Origin: Sphingobium sp. KCTC 72723
GTDB taxonomy: Bacteria; Pseudomonadota; Alphaproteobacteria; Sphingomonadales; Sphingomonadaceae
Length of the DNA stretch: 64,000 nt
Assembly (NCBI RefSeq): GCF_014280435.1
Contig: NZ_CP060388.1
Location: 2,422,501-2,486,500 of the forward strand
Reading direction: 5' to 3'
This document shows, one piece after another, positions 9,169-21,282 of the stretch. A program made the translations under genes and the position numbers. How positions within the stretch are numbered: the stretch's first letter is position 1; each line of letters starts with the position of its first letter. The notes below the pieces were generated by a model. That model saw nothing but the letters and a program-made list of their open reading frames with translations, ran no database searches and was not told where the DNA came from.

Positions 9169-10110
9169 TCAGCCCGCCAGTTGCGTTTCCAGCTCGCCCA
9201 GCACGCGATAGCAATCGAACACCTTGGTGACGCTCGAATTGGGATCGCGGCCTTCGCGGATCGCGCTGATGAACTCGCGGTCCTGCAACTCGATGCCATT
9301 CATCGACACGTCCACCTTGGACACGTCGATCGGCTCGTCCTTGCCGGTGAACAGATCGTCATAACGCGCCAGATAGGTGCCGGTGTCGCCGATATAGCGG
9401 AAATAGGTGCCCAGCGGCCCGTCATTGTTGAACGACAGCGACAGGGTACAGATCGCCCCGCTCTCGCTTTTCAGCTGGATCGACATATCCATCGCGATGC
9501 CCAGTTCGGGATGAATCGGTCCCTGCATGGCATGGGCCGACACGATCTTGCCCGCCTGATAAGCGAACAGATCGACCGTATGCGCGGCATGATGCCACAG
9601 CAGATGGTCGGTCCACGACCGCGCTTCACCCTTCGCATTGATATTCTTGCGGCGGAAGAAATAGGTCTGCACGTCCATCTGTTGCAGGTTCAGTTCGCCT
9701 GCCGTGACCAGATTGTGGACATATTGATGGCTGGGGTTGAACCGCCGCGTATGCCCGACCATGCAGGTGAGGCCCGTCTCCTGCTGCTTGGCCAGCACCG
9801 CCTGCGCATCCGCCCAGCTGTCGGCCAGCGGAATTTCCACCTCGACATGCTTACCCGCATCCATGCACGCGATGGCCTGCGCCGCGTGCATCTGCGTCGG
9901 CGTGCAAAGGATCACCGCATCGACATCGTCGCGCGCCAGCGTCTCATTCAGGTCCGTCGTCACATGGCCGATGCCATATTTCGCCGCGACCGCCTTGGTC
10001 GCTTCCAGTTCGCGGCCGATGATCGACGTGACGCTAACGCCGTCGATATTCTTGAGGCCATCAAGATGCTTTTCGCCAAAGGCACCGGCACCGGCAAGAG
10101 CAATACGCAT
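9169..10110 (-). CDS. ligC: 4-carboxy-2-hydroxymuconate-6-semialdehyde dehydrogenase
   Basis: Oxidises the hemiacetal of the protocatechuate ring-cleavage product CHMS to 2-pyrone-4,6-dicarboxylate with NAD(P)+. The 313-residue protein is a Gfo/Idh/MocA-family dehydrogenase with GAGAFG at residues 7-12 and close matches to SYK-6 LigC (GEKHLDGLKNIDGV; WTDHLLWHHAAHTVDLFAYQAG). The start at 10110 gives MRIALAG as in LigC and is preceded by GGAGAA at five bases; an ATG four codons earlier is less likely. It lies after ligB with an 84-bp gap containing a small palindrome. Confidence 0.95.
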   Translation of the reverse strand: MRIALAGAGAFGEKHLDGLKNIDGVSVTSIIGRELEATKAVAAKYGIGHVTTDLNETLARDDVDAVILCTPTQMHAAQAIACMDAGKHVEVEIPLADSWADAQAVLAKQQETGLTCMVGHTRRFNPSHQYVHNLVTAGELNLQQMDVQTYFFRRKNINAKGEARSWTDHLLWHHAAHTVDLFAYQAGKIVSAHAMQGPIHPELGIAMDMSIQLKSESGAICTLSLSFNNDGPLGTYFRYIGDTGTYLARYDDLFTGKDEPIDVSKVDVSMNGIELQDREFISAIREGRDPNSSVTKVFDCYRVLGELETQLAG

Positions 10111-10130
10111 GGGTTTCTCCATCTATCTTA

Positions 10131-10152
10131 TGCCCCTCCCGTTCAGGGAAGG
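10131..10152. repeat. Imperfect GC-rich palindrome between ligB and ligC
   Basis: CCCCTCCC pairs with GGGAAGGGG around GTTCA, with one bulged base. It resembles the GC-rich intergenic palindromes elsewhere in the window. It could lower ligC relative to ligAB by partial termination or affect mRNA processing. Confidence 0.4.
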
Positions 10153-10194
10153 GGTCGGGTGGGTTGGCGAGCCACGCAAGCCCGCGCCAATTGC

Positions 10195-11458
<1,264 letters not shown>

Positions 11459-11462
<4 letters not shown>

Positions 11463-12484
11463 AGCCCGCGTTCCTTCAACTGCGCGTCCAGACGCGGGAA
11501 TACGCGCCGGGCATTGCCCTCGAAAATCGCCGCCCGTTCCGTTTCGCTGATGTCCAGCGCATCGACATAGCGTTTGGTGTCGTCGAAATATTGCCCGGTC
11601 GTCGGGTCGATGCCACGCACCGCGCCGACCATTTCCGACCCGAACAATATATTCTTGTTGTCGATCACATCGGCCAGCAGGTCGACGCCGGGCTGATGAT
11701 AGACGCAGGTGTCGAAGAAGATATTGTTCATCAGGTGCGTCGACAGGTCGGGCTTCTTCAACATGTCAGCCAGCCCGCGATAGCGCCCCCAATGATAGGG
11801 CACCGCGCCGCCGCCATGCGGAATGATGAAGTGCAGCGTCGGGAAATCCTTGAACAGGTCGCCTTCCAGCAACTGCATGAACGCAATCGTGTCCGCCGCG
11901 ATATAATAGCCGCCCGTCGCGTGCATCGCCGGATTGCAGCTGCCCGACACATGGATCATCGCCGGCACGTCCAGCTCGACCATCTTCTCGTAAAAGGGAT
12001 ACCAGTAGCGGTCGGTCAGCGGCGGATGGGTGAAATGCCCGCCGCCCGGATCGGGATTGAGGTTGCAGCCGATAAAGCCCAATTCCGTGACGCAACGTTC
12101 CAGTTCGGCGATGCTGTTGGCCATGTCCGCCTTGGGCGATTGTGGCAACATGCACACTCCGACGAAGGTTTCGGGGAACATCGCCACCACCCGCGCGATC
12201 AGGTCGTTGCAACGCATCGCCCATTCCTTGGCCATCGCTTCATCGCCAACATGCGGGGCCATGGCCGACGCCCGCGGCGAGAATATGGTGAGGTCTGCGC
12301 CGCGTTCCTGAATCAGGCGCAACTGGTTCGCCTCGATCGTTTCGCGAATTTCCGCGTCGCTGATCTCCGGGTAAGGCGGCGCAGCCTCGCCCGCCTTGAA
12401 TGCCGCCTTCTGCGCTTCCCGCCAGGCGTCATGCCCCTTGGGCAGGACGGTATAATGACCGTGGCAATCAATTATCAGGCTCAT
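11459..12484 (-). CDS. ligJ: 4-oxalomesaconate hydratase
   Basis: Amidohydrolase-superfamily metalloenzyme (341 residues) that hydrates the 4-oxalomesaconate/4-carboxy-2-hydroxymuconate intermediate to 4-carboxy-4-hydroxy-2-oxoadipate. Metal-binding His8 and His10 (DCHGH) are present, with later histidines in MIHVSG and IIPHGGGAVPYHWGR. It is probably the first gene of ligJABC, with 119 bp upstream to the DUF1932 gene including a large palindrome. Confidence 0.93.
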
Positions 12485-12530
12485 GCGCGCATATCTCCGA
12501 CTATCCTAGCTGACTTGCCCCACGCCTGGC

Positions 12531-12598
12531 CGTGCTCCCGCGAAGGCGGGAGTCCAGTTCCGACGGCGGGACTAGGCTCCTGCCTGCGCAGGAGCACG
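12531..12598. repeat. Nested intergenic palindrome, GCGAAGGC family
   Basis: Outer arms CGTGCTCC and GGAGCACG enclose two smaller hairpins, CTCCCGCGAAGGCGGGAG and CTCCTGCCTGCGCAGGAG, so the element can form a cruciform. Similar palindromes with a GCGAAGGC core are common between sphingomonad genes. It may act as a terminator for the DUF1932 gene or as a processing site before ligJ. Confidence 0.7.
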
Positions 12599-12603
12599 TA
12601 ACC

Positions 12604-13497
12604 CTATTCCGCAACCTCGCGTACCACAGGCACGGCCGATCGACCGATCACACCAATCTTGCCCGCCAATCCATCCGGCGGCACCTTCGCGCCCAGCGCA
12701 CCAATCGCCCGCTGCCGCGCCACCGTGCCGCGCGTCATAGCGGCGCCCGTGCCAAGTCCATCGAGCGTCTTGACCACTTCCTCCATCTCCGCCGCGCGGC
12801 GCAGGCCATGCACCAGCATCCGATCGAGATTATAGTCCGCACGCGCGCCCCAGGGCTTTGCTTTCTCGCTCGCGTCCAGCGACGCCAGCACTTCGTCCAG
12901 CACATCGGCCGCATCCGCCGCCAGCACACATTCGGCCGTCAGCGCCTCGATCCCCTTGACCATGACCGACCGGATCATCTTGATAGACGATGCTCGCCCG
13001 ACGTCCGCGCCGACAACGCGCATCTTGCCAAAGCCCAGCGCCCGCAAACCCACTTCCGCCGCTCCCGCCTGCGCACCGCTCAACAATAATGGCACGTTCA
13101 GCCGCGCCGGATCGACCGGGGCCATGACGGCTACGTCGACATAATGCGCGCCCGCTGCCTCGATCGCCCGTGCCGCTGCCTGCTTGGTCTGCGGCGCAAC
13201 GCTGTTCATGTCGCAAAACAGCGCGCCCGGCGCGATCAGCGCAGCGGCCGCTTCCGCCACGGCCAGCGCCTGATCCGCCGTCACCAGCGACAAGATCATG
13301 CCGACCCCGTCCAGCGCATCTTCCAGAAAGCGCGCAGGCAGCACGCCCGCCTGCGCATAAGCCGCCAGCATCGGTTCGCGCGTGGTCGCACATTCCGTCT
13401 TGGCGTCATAGACATGGGCGGCAGCTGCCCAGTCCCCTGCCCGTGCAAAGGTGGACCCTGCTTCGCCAAAACCGATCAGACCGACTTCCTGCTCCAT
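12604..13497 (-). CDS. NAD(P)-binding dehydrogenase, 6PGDH N-terminal / DUF1932 type
   Basis: A 297-residue member of the beta-hydroxyacid dehydrogenase group: Rossmann motif GLIGFGEAG at the N-terminus, a substrate-loop-like MNSVAPQTK, a helix with SSIKMIRSVMVKG where family members keep a catalytic lysine, and a helical C-terminal DUF1932 domain. It lies just before ligJABC on the same strand and after ligR, so it may process a dead-end or side product of 4,5-cleavage, but no reaction is established. The start is uncertain: ATG at 13497 places the Rossmann motif correctly, ATG at 13509 adds four residues. Confidence 0.75.
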   Translation of the reverse strand: MEQEVGLIGFGEAGSTFARAGDWAAAAHVYDAKTECATTREPMLAAYAQAGVLPARFLEDALDGVGMILSLVTADQALAVAEAAAALIAPGALFCDMNSVAPQTKQAAARAIEAAGAHYVDVAVMAPVDPARLNVPLLLSGAQAGAAEVGLRALGFGKMRVVGADVGRASSIKMIRSVMVKGIEALTAECVLAADAADVLDEVLASLDASEKAKPWGARADYNLDRMLVHGLRRAAEMEEVVKTLDGLGTGAAMTRGTVARQRAIGALGAKVPPDGLAGKIGVIGRSAVPVVREVAE

Positions 13498-13561
13498 GCG
13501 TAAAAACATGCAATATCGCGCGCAGCGTCGCCAATCATATCCGGGAGCATATTATAAGAAT

Positions 13562-14713
13562 TTACGAATGTATATCTACTACTGCCTGCGCGATGGCCGC
13601 CATGAACTGCTGCTGCAACCGCGTCGGTCGCCAGTCCGCCCGGCTCGTCAGCCCAATGGTTCGGCTGATGTCGCCCGGTGCCGGACCAATATCGGCCAGC
13701 ATCCCGCTGTCCATTTCGACCCGCAACTGGTCGACCGACAACAGCGTCAGATAATCGCCGCTGACCAGCAATTGCCGCACCGTCATCACCGACCCGCACT
13801 CGATCGGCACGGCGGGCAGGTCGCCGCCCAGCGCCGCGAACATCGCTCGCCACAATTGCCGCAACGGCGTCCCTTCGGGCGGCAGTATCCACGGAAACCG
13901 GCGTAGATCGTCCGCATCCCAGCCGTGACGGAGCGGATGGCCCGTCCGCGCAAAAATCGTCGGCCTGTCCTCGAACAAGGCTTGCTGCACCAGATCCTGC
14001 CCCACCGACGCATCGCGCAGCGCGCCGACCATCATGTCGATTTCGCCGTCGCGCAATGGCCCGACCAGTTCGGCGTGCGATCCTTCGACCACCGAAATAT
14101 CGACCTGTGGAAAATCCCGGCGAAACCGGGTGATCGCCAGCGGCAACAACCGCGCCCGGCTCAGCGGCATCGCCCCCACCAAAATCCGCCCGCTTTCCTC
14201 GCCGCGCAACTCGGCAATTTCCTCCAGCCCCTGCCGCAACTCCGCCAGCGCCAGCCGCAACCGCCGCGCCAGCGCCACCCCCGCGCGCGTCAGCATCAAC
14301 CCCCGGCCCCGCCGCTCGGCCAGCCGCGTCCCCAGCGCCAGCCCCAGGTCGCCCACCGCCCGGTGCAACGATGGTTCCGCCACACCCGCCAGCGCCGCCG
14401 CACCGCCATAGCTACCCGCCTGCGCCAGCGCGACGAAGGCACGGACCTGCGCCGCCGTCACCCGGTTGCTGCCGATCAGCCGCAACGCCACCTCCACGCG
14501 CGGCGCAAAGCGTAACGCGACATCGGTCGGCGACATGCCGCCCGCCCGCCGCTCGAACAGCGCCACGCCCAACTGCCCCTCCAGCTTGGCAATGCCCTGC
14601 GTCACCGCAGGCTGGGTCAGGTTCACGGCCCGCGCGCCCAGGCTGACGCTGCCCTGATCGACCACAGCGACCATGGCGGCCAGGTGCCGGATATTGAACT
14701 GGTCTGCTTTCAT
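13562..14713 (-). CDS. ligR: LysR-type regulator with two HTH domains, probable lig regulator
   Basis: 383 residues, about 80 more than a standard LysR protein. There are two successive LysR-type HTH segments: residues 8-67 (NLTQPAVTQGIAKLEGQLGV, ALFERR) and 88-147 (AEPSLHRAVGDLGLALGTRL, AERR). An effector-binding domain (about 175-370) follows. It is divergent from ligK-ligU-ligI and flanks ligJABC, the position expected of LigR, which in SYK-6 activates both lig operons with protocatechuate or gallate. The symbol is by synteny. The second HTH is degenerate in places and may not bind DNA. Confidence 0.8.
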   Translation of the reverse strand: MKADQFNIRHLAAMVAVVDQGSVSLGARAVNLTQPAVTQGIAKLEGQLGVALFERRAGGMSPTDVALRFAPRVEVALRLIGSNRVTAAQVRAFVALAQAGSYGGAAALAGVAEPSLHRAVGDLGLALGTRLAERRGRGLMLTRAGVALARRLRLALAELRQGLEEIAELRGEESGRILVGAMPLSRARLLPLAITRFRRDFPQVDISVVEGSHAELVGPLRDGEIDMMVGALRDASVGQDLVQQALFEDRPTIFARTGHPLRHGWDADDLRRFPWILPPEGTPLRQLWRAMFAALGGDLPAVPIECGSVMTVRQLLVSGDYLTLLSVDQLRVEMDSGMLADIGPAPGDISRTIGLTSRADWRPTRLQQQFMAAIAQAVVDIHS

Positions 14714-14721
14714 TTCCTACG

Positions 14722-14737
14722 ATTAGCAAAATCTAAT
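14722..14737. promoter_or_regulatory. Candidate LysR operator between ligR and ligK
   Basis: ATTAG-CAAAAT-CTAAT, an interrupted inverted repeat containing the T-N11-A signature of LysR-type sites. It lies nine bases from the ligR start and 81 bp before ligK, suitable for both autorepression and activation of ligKUI. Confidence 0.6.
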
Positions 14738-14776
14738 GGCATTGCGCCAGAACGGATTTGAGAATTGCGCTGATAC

Positions 14777-14798
14777 TGTCCATCTCGCTGTCTGTTTT
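14777..14798 (+). repeat. 22-bp exact dispersed repeat, copy 1
   Basis: A 22-base sequence beginning TGTCCATCTCGC and ending TCTGTTTT that recurs exactly, on the same strand, at 47359-47380. Here it lies 20 bp before ligK. Function unknown. Confidence 0.7.
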
Positions 14799-14817
14799 GG
14801 GAGAAGGAGCAAGCCCC

Positions 14818-15484
14818 ATGTCCGGCATCGTCGTCCAGAAAATCGAACGCGCAGACCTGTCCGTCATCGACGGCCTTGCCCAGTGCGGCGTGGCCACCGT
14901 GCATGAAGCTCAGGGTCGCACCGGCCTGCTCGCCCCGCACATGCGCCCCATCTATCCCAGCGCGCGCATCGCGGGCAGCGCCGTCACCATCTCGGCCCCT
15001 CCCGGCGACAACTGGATGGTCCATGTCGCGATCGAACAATTGCAGGAAGGCGACATCCTCGTCCTCGCGCCCACCAGCCCCTGCACCGACGGCTATTTCG
15101 GCGACCTGCTCGCCACATCGGCGCAGGCGCGCGGCTGCCGCGGCCTCATCATCGACGCGGGCGTCCGCGACCTGCGCGACCTGAAACAGATGAACTTCCC
15201 CGTCTGGTCGAAGGCGGTTCATGCCCAGGGTACGATCAAGGGGACGCTGGGCAGCGTCAACGTCCCCATCGTCTGCGCCAACGCGCTGGTCAATGCAGGC
15301 GACGTGGTGATCGCCGACGATGACGGCGTATGCATCGTGCCGCGCGCCGATGCAGCCGCCGTGCTGGAAAAAGCACAAGCCCGCGAAGCCGCCGAAGAAG
15401 CCAAGCGCGTCCGCCTGGCCGCAGGCGAACTGGGCCTCGACATCTACAATATGCGCCCGCGTCTGGAAGAAATGGGCCTGAAAT

Positions 15485-15492
<8 letters not shown>
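14818..15492 (+). CDS. ligK: 4-carboxy-4-hydroxy-2-oxoadipate aldolase
   Basis: Class II (metal-dependent) aldolase of the RraA-like HMG/CHA family, cleaving 4-carboxy-4-hydroxy-2-oxoadipate to pyruvate and oxaloacetate, the last step of the 4,5-pathway. In 224 residues the family signature GDLLA...[17 protein letters not shown] supplies the metal- and substrate-binding Arg and Asp. The ATG follows GGGAGAAGGAGC; an alternative start 20 codons upstream would read through the promoter region. It overlaps ligU by eight bases. Confidence 0.93.
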
Positions 15493-17454
<1,962 letters not shown>

Positions 17455-17466
17455 ACATATTCGGGG

Positions 17467-18930
17467 TCAGGGGATCAGCCCGGCCCCGACATCCTGCCCG
17501 GCCCATGCCTGCCAACGCTCCGCGTCCGGCCGCGCGGCGACATGGTCGGACAGGTTGAAGACCTTTACCTGTCCCTTGTCCGCTTCATAACCGGGCCAGT
17601 CATCGCCCGGCCTGCCATGCGCCACGAAATGCGCGATATGGCGCGTCATCCGCTGACCCAGCGCCGCGCGGCGTCCGGTCATCCGCCCGCCCCGCGCCAA
17701 TGCCGCGCGCCATCCGTGCATCGGCCAGGTCAGCGTCAGGTCCAGCCCATGAGTCGCGCCTGCAATCGGGTGGGCATAATCGAACCGATAGAACCATGTC
17801 GGGCTATGGGCGGCATGGCGATCGGCGAAATGGCGGGTCGGCATGACGAAGGTCAGGTCGCTCGCCAATGCGCGCCGTCCCGCCTTGGTGCGCGGATAGG
17901 CGGACAGGATCGCCTGCGCCCGCTCGCCGCCCAATTGAGCGCGCAGCAATGTTTCCAGCGCGTTCCAACTGGTCGGCAAGATATCACCCGGCATCAGCTC
18001 GAACAACCGCACCTCGTCCCGCGTCGCCCCCGCCAGCAAGGGAACCGCCGCTGCCTGCGCCCGATGCACATCGGCCAGCGTGCCGGGGACCAGATCGCCG
18101 TCCAGCCATGGCGACGCCGGGATAGTGCCGGTATTGGCGGCCCCGACAGCCGCCTGCGCCTCGAACAGACGGCGCAGATCGACCGCCTGCAACGCGGTCA
18201 GACTTGCGCCATCGGCGCCCAGCACAGCGCGATATTCGCGCGCGATCGCTTCGCTCTTTGCCCGGCCATGGATCAGGCTGACGGCTCCGCTCTGCATGAT
18301 CGCCTGATGAAAGAAGGGCTGTGCCGTCTGCGCGTGCAGCAATAGTGAAACGGACATCGACCCCGCCGACTGCCCGCCGATCGTCACTCGACCCGGATCG
18401 CCACCAAAGGCCGCGATATTGGCGTTGACCCATGCCAGCGCCGCAATCTGGTCCCGCAGGCCGATATTGGTCGGGATCGCCGGATCATCCAGCGCTGCGC
18501 CGAAATTGACGAAGCCCAGCACGCCGATACGATAGTTGATGGTGACGACGATGATGCCGCCATCGCGCGCCAGCGCCGTTCCGTCATAGCCATTGCCGCT
18601 GCCCGCGACGAATGCTCCACCATGGATCCAGACATAGACCGGCAGCGCCGCTGCGGGGTCGCGGGCGTCGGGCGCGTAAATGTCCAACGTCAGGCAATCT
18701 TCGGAAAAATCGGGCGCTGCCAGCCGCGCGCGCTTGACGGCATTGCCATACATTTGCGGGCATTGCGGACCGGGCTTGAGTCCGTCGCGCACCCCCTGCC
18801 ACGGGTCGACCGCGACCGGAGCGGCAAAACGCGCTGCCTGCGCATAGGGAATGGACAGCCAGCGCGCGACACCACCCGCGCTCGCCCCGCGCACTACGCC
18901 CGCCTGCGTCGTGACCAGCCGTTCCGCCAT
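17467..18930 (-). CDS. Type-B carboxylesterase
   Basis: Alpha/beta-hydrolase of the carboxylesterase/para-nitrobenzyl esterase family, 487 residues. The oxyanion-hole HGGAF, nucleophile elbow GGQSAGS and the family disulfide-region motif SEDCLTLDIYAP are visible. No clear signal peptide, so probably cytoplasmic. Its neighbourhood suggests ester-linked phenolics such as feruloyl or chlorogenate-like esters, but the sequence does not set substrate range. It is divergent from the SnoaL-like gene. Confidence 0.85.
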   Translation of the reverse strand: MAERLVTTQAGVVRGASAGGVARWLSIPYAQAARFAAPVAVDPWQGVRDGLKPGPQCPQMYGNAVKRARLAAPDFSEDCLTLDIYAPDARDPAAALPVYVWIHGGAFVAGSGNGYDGTALARDGGIIVVTINYRIGVLGFVNFGAALDDPAIPTNIGLRDQIAALAWVNANIAAFGGDPGRVTIGGQSAGSMSVSLLLHAQTAQPFFHQAIMQSGAVSLIHGRAKSEAIAREYRAVLGADGASLTALQAVDLRRLFEAQAAVGAANTGTIPASPWLDGDLVPGTLADVHRAQAAAVPLLAGATRDEVRLFELMPGDILPTSWNALETLLRAQLGGERAQAILSAYPRTKAGRRALASDLTFVMPTRHFADRHAAHSPTWFYRFDYAHPIAGATHGLDLTLTWPMHGWRAALARGGRMTGRRAALGQRMTRHIAHFVAHGRPGDDWPGYEADKGQVKVFNLSDHVAARPDAERWQAWAGQDVGAGLIP

Positions 18931-19074
18931 TTCTGCTCCCCTTTTTCGTAATATACCCTGCTATCAGGCGGCAGGGCGTGGCCCAATCGCCGGGCCGATA
19001 TTGCGCCGTCGCGATGGTGGCAGGCGGCCGGACTTGCGATGAACATCATCGTCAAAATCACAGGAGAGGCGAAG

Positions 19075-19578
19075 ATGGACGCATTGGCGCAACTGGTCGC
19101 AAAGGACGCGATCCGTGAACTGGCGCAACTTTATGCGCGCGGCATCGACCGCAAGGACGTGGCCCTGCTCAAAACGCTATACACCGCCGACGCGATCGAC
19201 AATCATGGGCCATATTCCACCGGCCCAGTCGCGCGCTACTTCGCCTTTCTGGAACAATCGCTGCCACACATGCATATCGGCAGCCACCATATCTGCAATC
19301 ACCTGATCAGCGTCGATGGCGACCGGGCGACAGGTGAAGTCTATGCTATCGCCTGGCACTTGATCCCCGATGGCAAGGGCGGCTTGGCGCATGATCTGCA
19401 AAGCGTGCGCTATGTCGACAACTACCGCAAGGAAGGCGGACGGTGGCTGTTCGCGCAGCGCGATGTCGCGTTCGACATGAAAATGCTGCTGCCCGCCGCC
19501 GACCATGGCGATCAGCCCGACCCGCTACAGGACGTCACCTATGCCGTGCTGCATTCCACGCTGTTCGCGCGCCATTGA
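19075..19578 (+). CDS. SnoaL-like / NTF2-fold protein
   Basis: 167 residues of the SnoaL_4 type: an N-terminal helix (IRELAQLYARGIDRKD), an acidic YTADAIDNHG segment and the histidine cluster MHIGSHHICNHLI, followed by an NYRKEGGRWLFAQRDV strand pair. Relatives include dehydratases, isomerases, LinA-like dehydrochlorinases and Rieske-oxygenase small subunits; His in SHHICNH and Asp in the preceding segment could form a dyad. The ATG at 19075 follows AGGAGAGGCGAAG and is preferred over one 12 codons earlier. Substrate unknown. Confidence 0.7.
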   Translation: MDALAQLVAKDAIRELAQLYARGIDRKDVALLKTLYTADAIDNHGPYSTGPVARYFAFLEQSLPHMHIGSHHICNHLISVDGDRATGEVYAIAWHLIPDGKGGLAHDLQSVRYVDNYRKEGGRWLFAQRDVAFDMKMLLPAADHGDQPDPLQDVTYAVLHSTLFARH

Positions 19579-19620
19579 ACCGCGCGGCAGCTTCGCGGAG
19601 GCGATCTAAATCGGGCGTGC

Positions 19621-19656
19621 TTGACAGGGACAAGTCCCAAGTTGATCACCTGTTCA
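19621..19656 (+). promoter_or_regulatory. Promoter -35 with candidate TetR operator
   Basis: A TTGACA hexamer followed 16 bp later by TGATCACCTGTTCA (19643-19656), an inverted repeat with one mismatch in 6-bp arms. A near-identical arrangement stands before the TauD-type dioxygenase gene at 21943-21979. The site would cover the -10 region and so repress. Confidence 0.5.
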
Positions 19657-19703
19657 AACACAGATCAGGTTCGCATGGACCGGACGACAGGAAGGATTTT
19701 GCG

Positions 19704-20456
19704 ATGACACGCTCTCTCAACGGCAAGGTCGCGGTAGTGACGGGCGCGGGTTCGGGCATCGGCCGGGCCATCGCCATCCGCCTGGCCGAAGATACCGCGA
19801 AGATCGCCATCTGGGACATCAACGCCGAAGGCGCGGCCGAAACCGCGCGACTGGTCGAGGCGGCAGGCGGCACCGCCATTGCCCTGACCGTCGATTGTTC
19901 GGACAAGGCCGCGATCCACGCGGCGGCACAGGAAACCCGTGCGAAATTGGGTCCGGTCGCGATATTGGTCAACAATGCCGGGATCGCGCCCTTCACCCCG
20001 TTCATGGATATTGACGATGATCTGTTCGACAAGGTCATCCATATCAACCTGCGCGGTCCCTATCTGCTGACCAAGGAAGTGCTGCCCGACATGCTCGCCG
20101 CTGGCTGGGGCCGGGTGATCAACATCACTTCTTCCTCGGTCCAGTCCGGTTCCTTTGCGCAGGGCCATTATGTATCCTCCAAGGGCGGCCTGATGGGCAT
20201 GACCAAGGCGCTGGCGCTGGAATTTGCGGCAAGCGGCGTGACGTTCAACATGGTGCCGCCCGGCTTCATCGACACGCCGATGCTGCGCGCCGCGCCGATC
20301 GACGCCGACGCCTTTGCCCAGACGCTGCCAATGAAGCGCATCGGCAAGCCGGAAGATATTGCCGCTGCCTGCGCCTATCTGGCGTCGGAAGAAGCCAGCT
20401 ATATCACTGGCCAGACGATCAGCACCAATGGCGGCCGCTATATGGGATCGCACTGA
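19704..20456 (+). CDS. Short-chain dehydrogenase/reductase
   Basis: Classical 250-residue SDR: cofactor motif TGAGSGIG, NNAG, catalytic Ser in NITSSSVQSG and YVSSK (Tyr-x3-Lys). Asp in IWDIN after the second strand suggests NAD(H) preference. First gene of an SDR-SDR-TetR operon; the next start is 25 bp downstream. It most resembles FabG-like or cyclic-alcohol dehydrogenases, but the substrate is unknown. The ATG at 19704 is the first giving a standard SDR N-terminus. Confidence 0.85.
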   Translation: MTRSLNGKVAVVTGAGSGIGRAIAIRLAEDTAKIAIWDINAEGAAETARLVEAAGGTAIALTVDCSDKAAIHAAAQETRAKLGPVAILVNNAGIAPFTPFMDIDDDLFDKVIHINLRGPYLLTKEVLPDMLAAGWGRVINITSSSVQSGSFAQGHYVSSKGGLMGMTKALALEFAASGVTFNMVPPGFIDTPMLRAAPIDADAFAQTLPMKRIGKPEDIAAACAYLASEEASYITGQTISTNGGRYMGSH

Positions 20457-20481
20457 GGGAGCGCGGGAAAGGACAGCGTCC

Positions 20482-21282
20482 ATGCGGCTGGCGGGCAAGG
20501 TCGCCATCATCACCGGCGCGGCGGGCGGCATGGGCGAAGCGGCGGCCCTGCTGTTCGCGCGCGAAGGCGCAAAGGTCGCTGCCGTCGATCTGGATGAAAG
20601 CAAGGTCGCACCCGTCGTCGAAGCGATCCGCGCGGCAGGGGGCATGGCAATCGCCATCGGCGCGGATGTCAGCAACACGACCGACATCCTGCGCATCGTC
20701 GCCCGGACCGAGGCGGAACTGGGCCTGCCCACGATCCTGTTCAACAATGCGGGCGTCGATACCGAAAACAAGCAATCGATCCTGACCATAGACGAAGATG
20801 CTTTCGACCAGTGCATCGCCGTGAACCTGAAAAGCGTCTGGCTGATGATCAAGCATGTCGCCCCGCGCATGATCGCGGCGGGCGGCGGGTCGATCGTCAA
20901 CACCGCCTCCATTGCCGCGTCGATCGTTGCAGGCACGGTCGGCTATTGCGCGTCGAAGGCTGGCGCGGTGGCGATCACGAAAGTCGCGGCGGTCGAACTG
21001 GGGCGGCACAATATTCGCGTCAACGCGCTCTGCCCCGGCGCGACCGAAACGCCGATGGCCAAGCATCAACGGCAGGCAATGGAGAAAGCGGGCCTGCCCA
21101 CCTCCAGCGTGCTGATGGACCGGATGGGCGTGCTGGGCCGGATGGCGCAGCCGGAGGAAATGGCGATGATGGCGCTGTTCCTGGCGAGCGACGAGGCGAG
21201 TTTCGCCACTGGCGGCATATTCAACAATGACGCAGGCTGGACCGCGATGAGCGGCATATCGGTGCAGGATTTCGCCCGATGA
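20482..21282 (+). CDS. Short-chain dehydrogenase/reductase
   Basis: 266-residue classical SDR with TGAAGGMG, NNAG, NTASIAAS, YCASK and CPGATETPM. Asp in AVDLDE points to NAD(H). It is paired with the preceding SDR and overlaps the TetR gene by four bases, so the three are one unit. Two consecutive SDRs could act on two hydroxyls of one substrate or on successive steps; no direct evidence selects between these. Confidence 0.85.
   Translation: MRLAGKVAIITGAAGGMGEAAALLFAREGAKVAAVDLDESKVAPVVEAIRAAGGMAIAIGADVSNTTDILRIVARTEAELGLPTILFNNAGVDTENKQSILTIDEDAFDQCIAVNLKSVWLMIKHVAPRMIAAGGGSIVNTASIAASIVAGTVGYCASKAGAVAITKVAAVELGRHNIRVNALCPGATETPMAKHQRQAMEKAGLPTSSVLMDRMGVLGRMAQPEEMAMMALFLASDEASFATGGIFNNDAGWTAMSGISVQDFAR

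Noticed and set aside
18481..18491. A further near-match to the PobR palindrome (CGGATCATCCA)
   Set aside because: It lies inside the coding sequence of the carboxylesterase and differs at an arm position, so a chance match is more likely.
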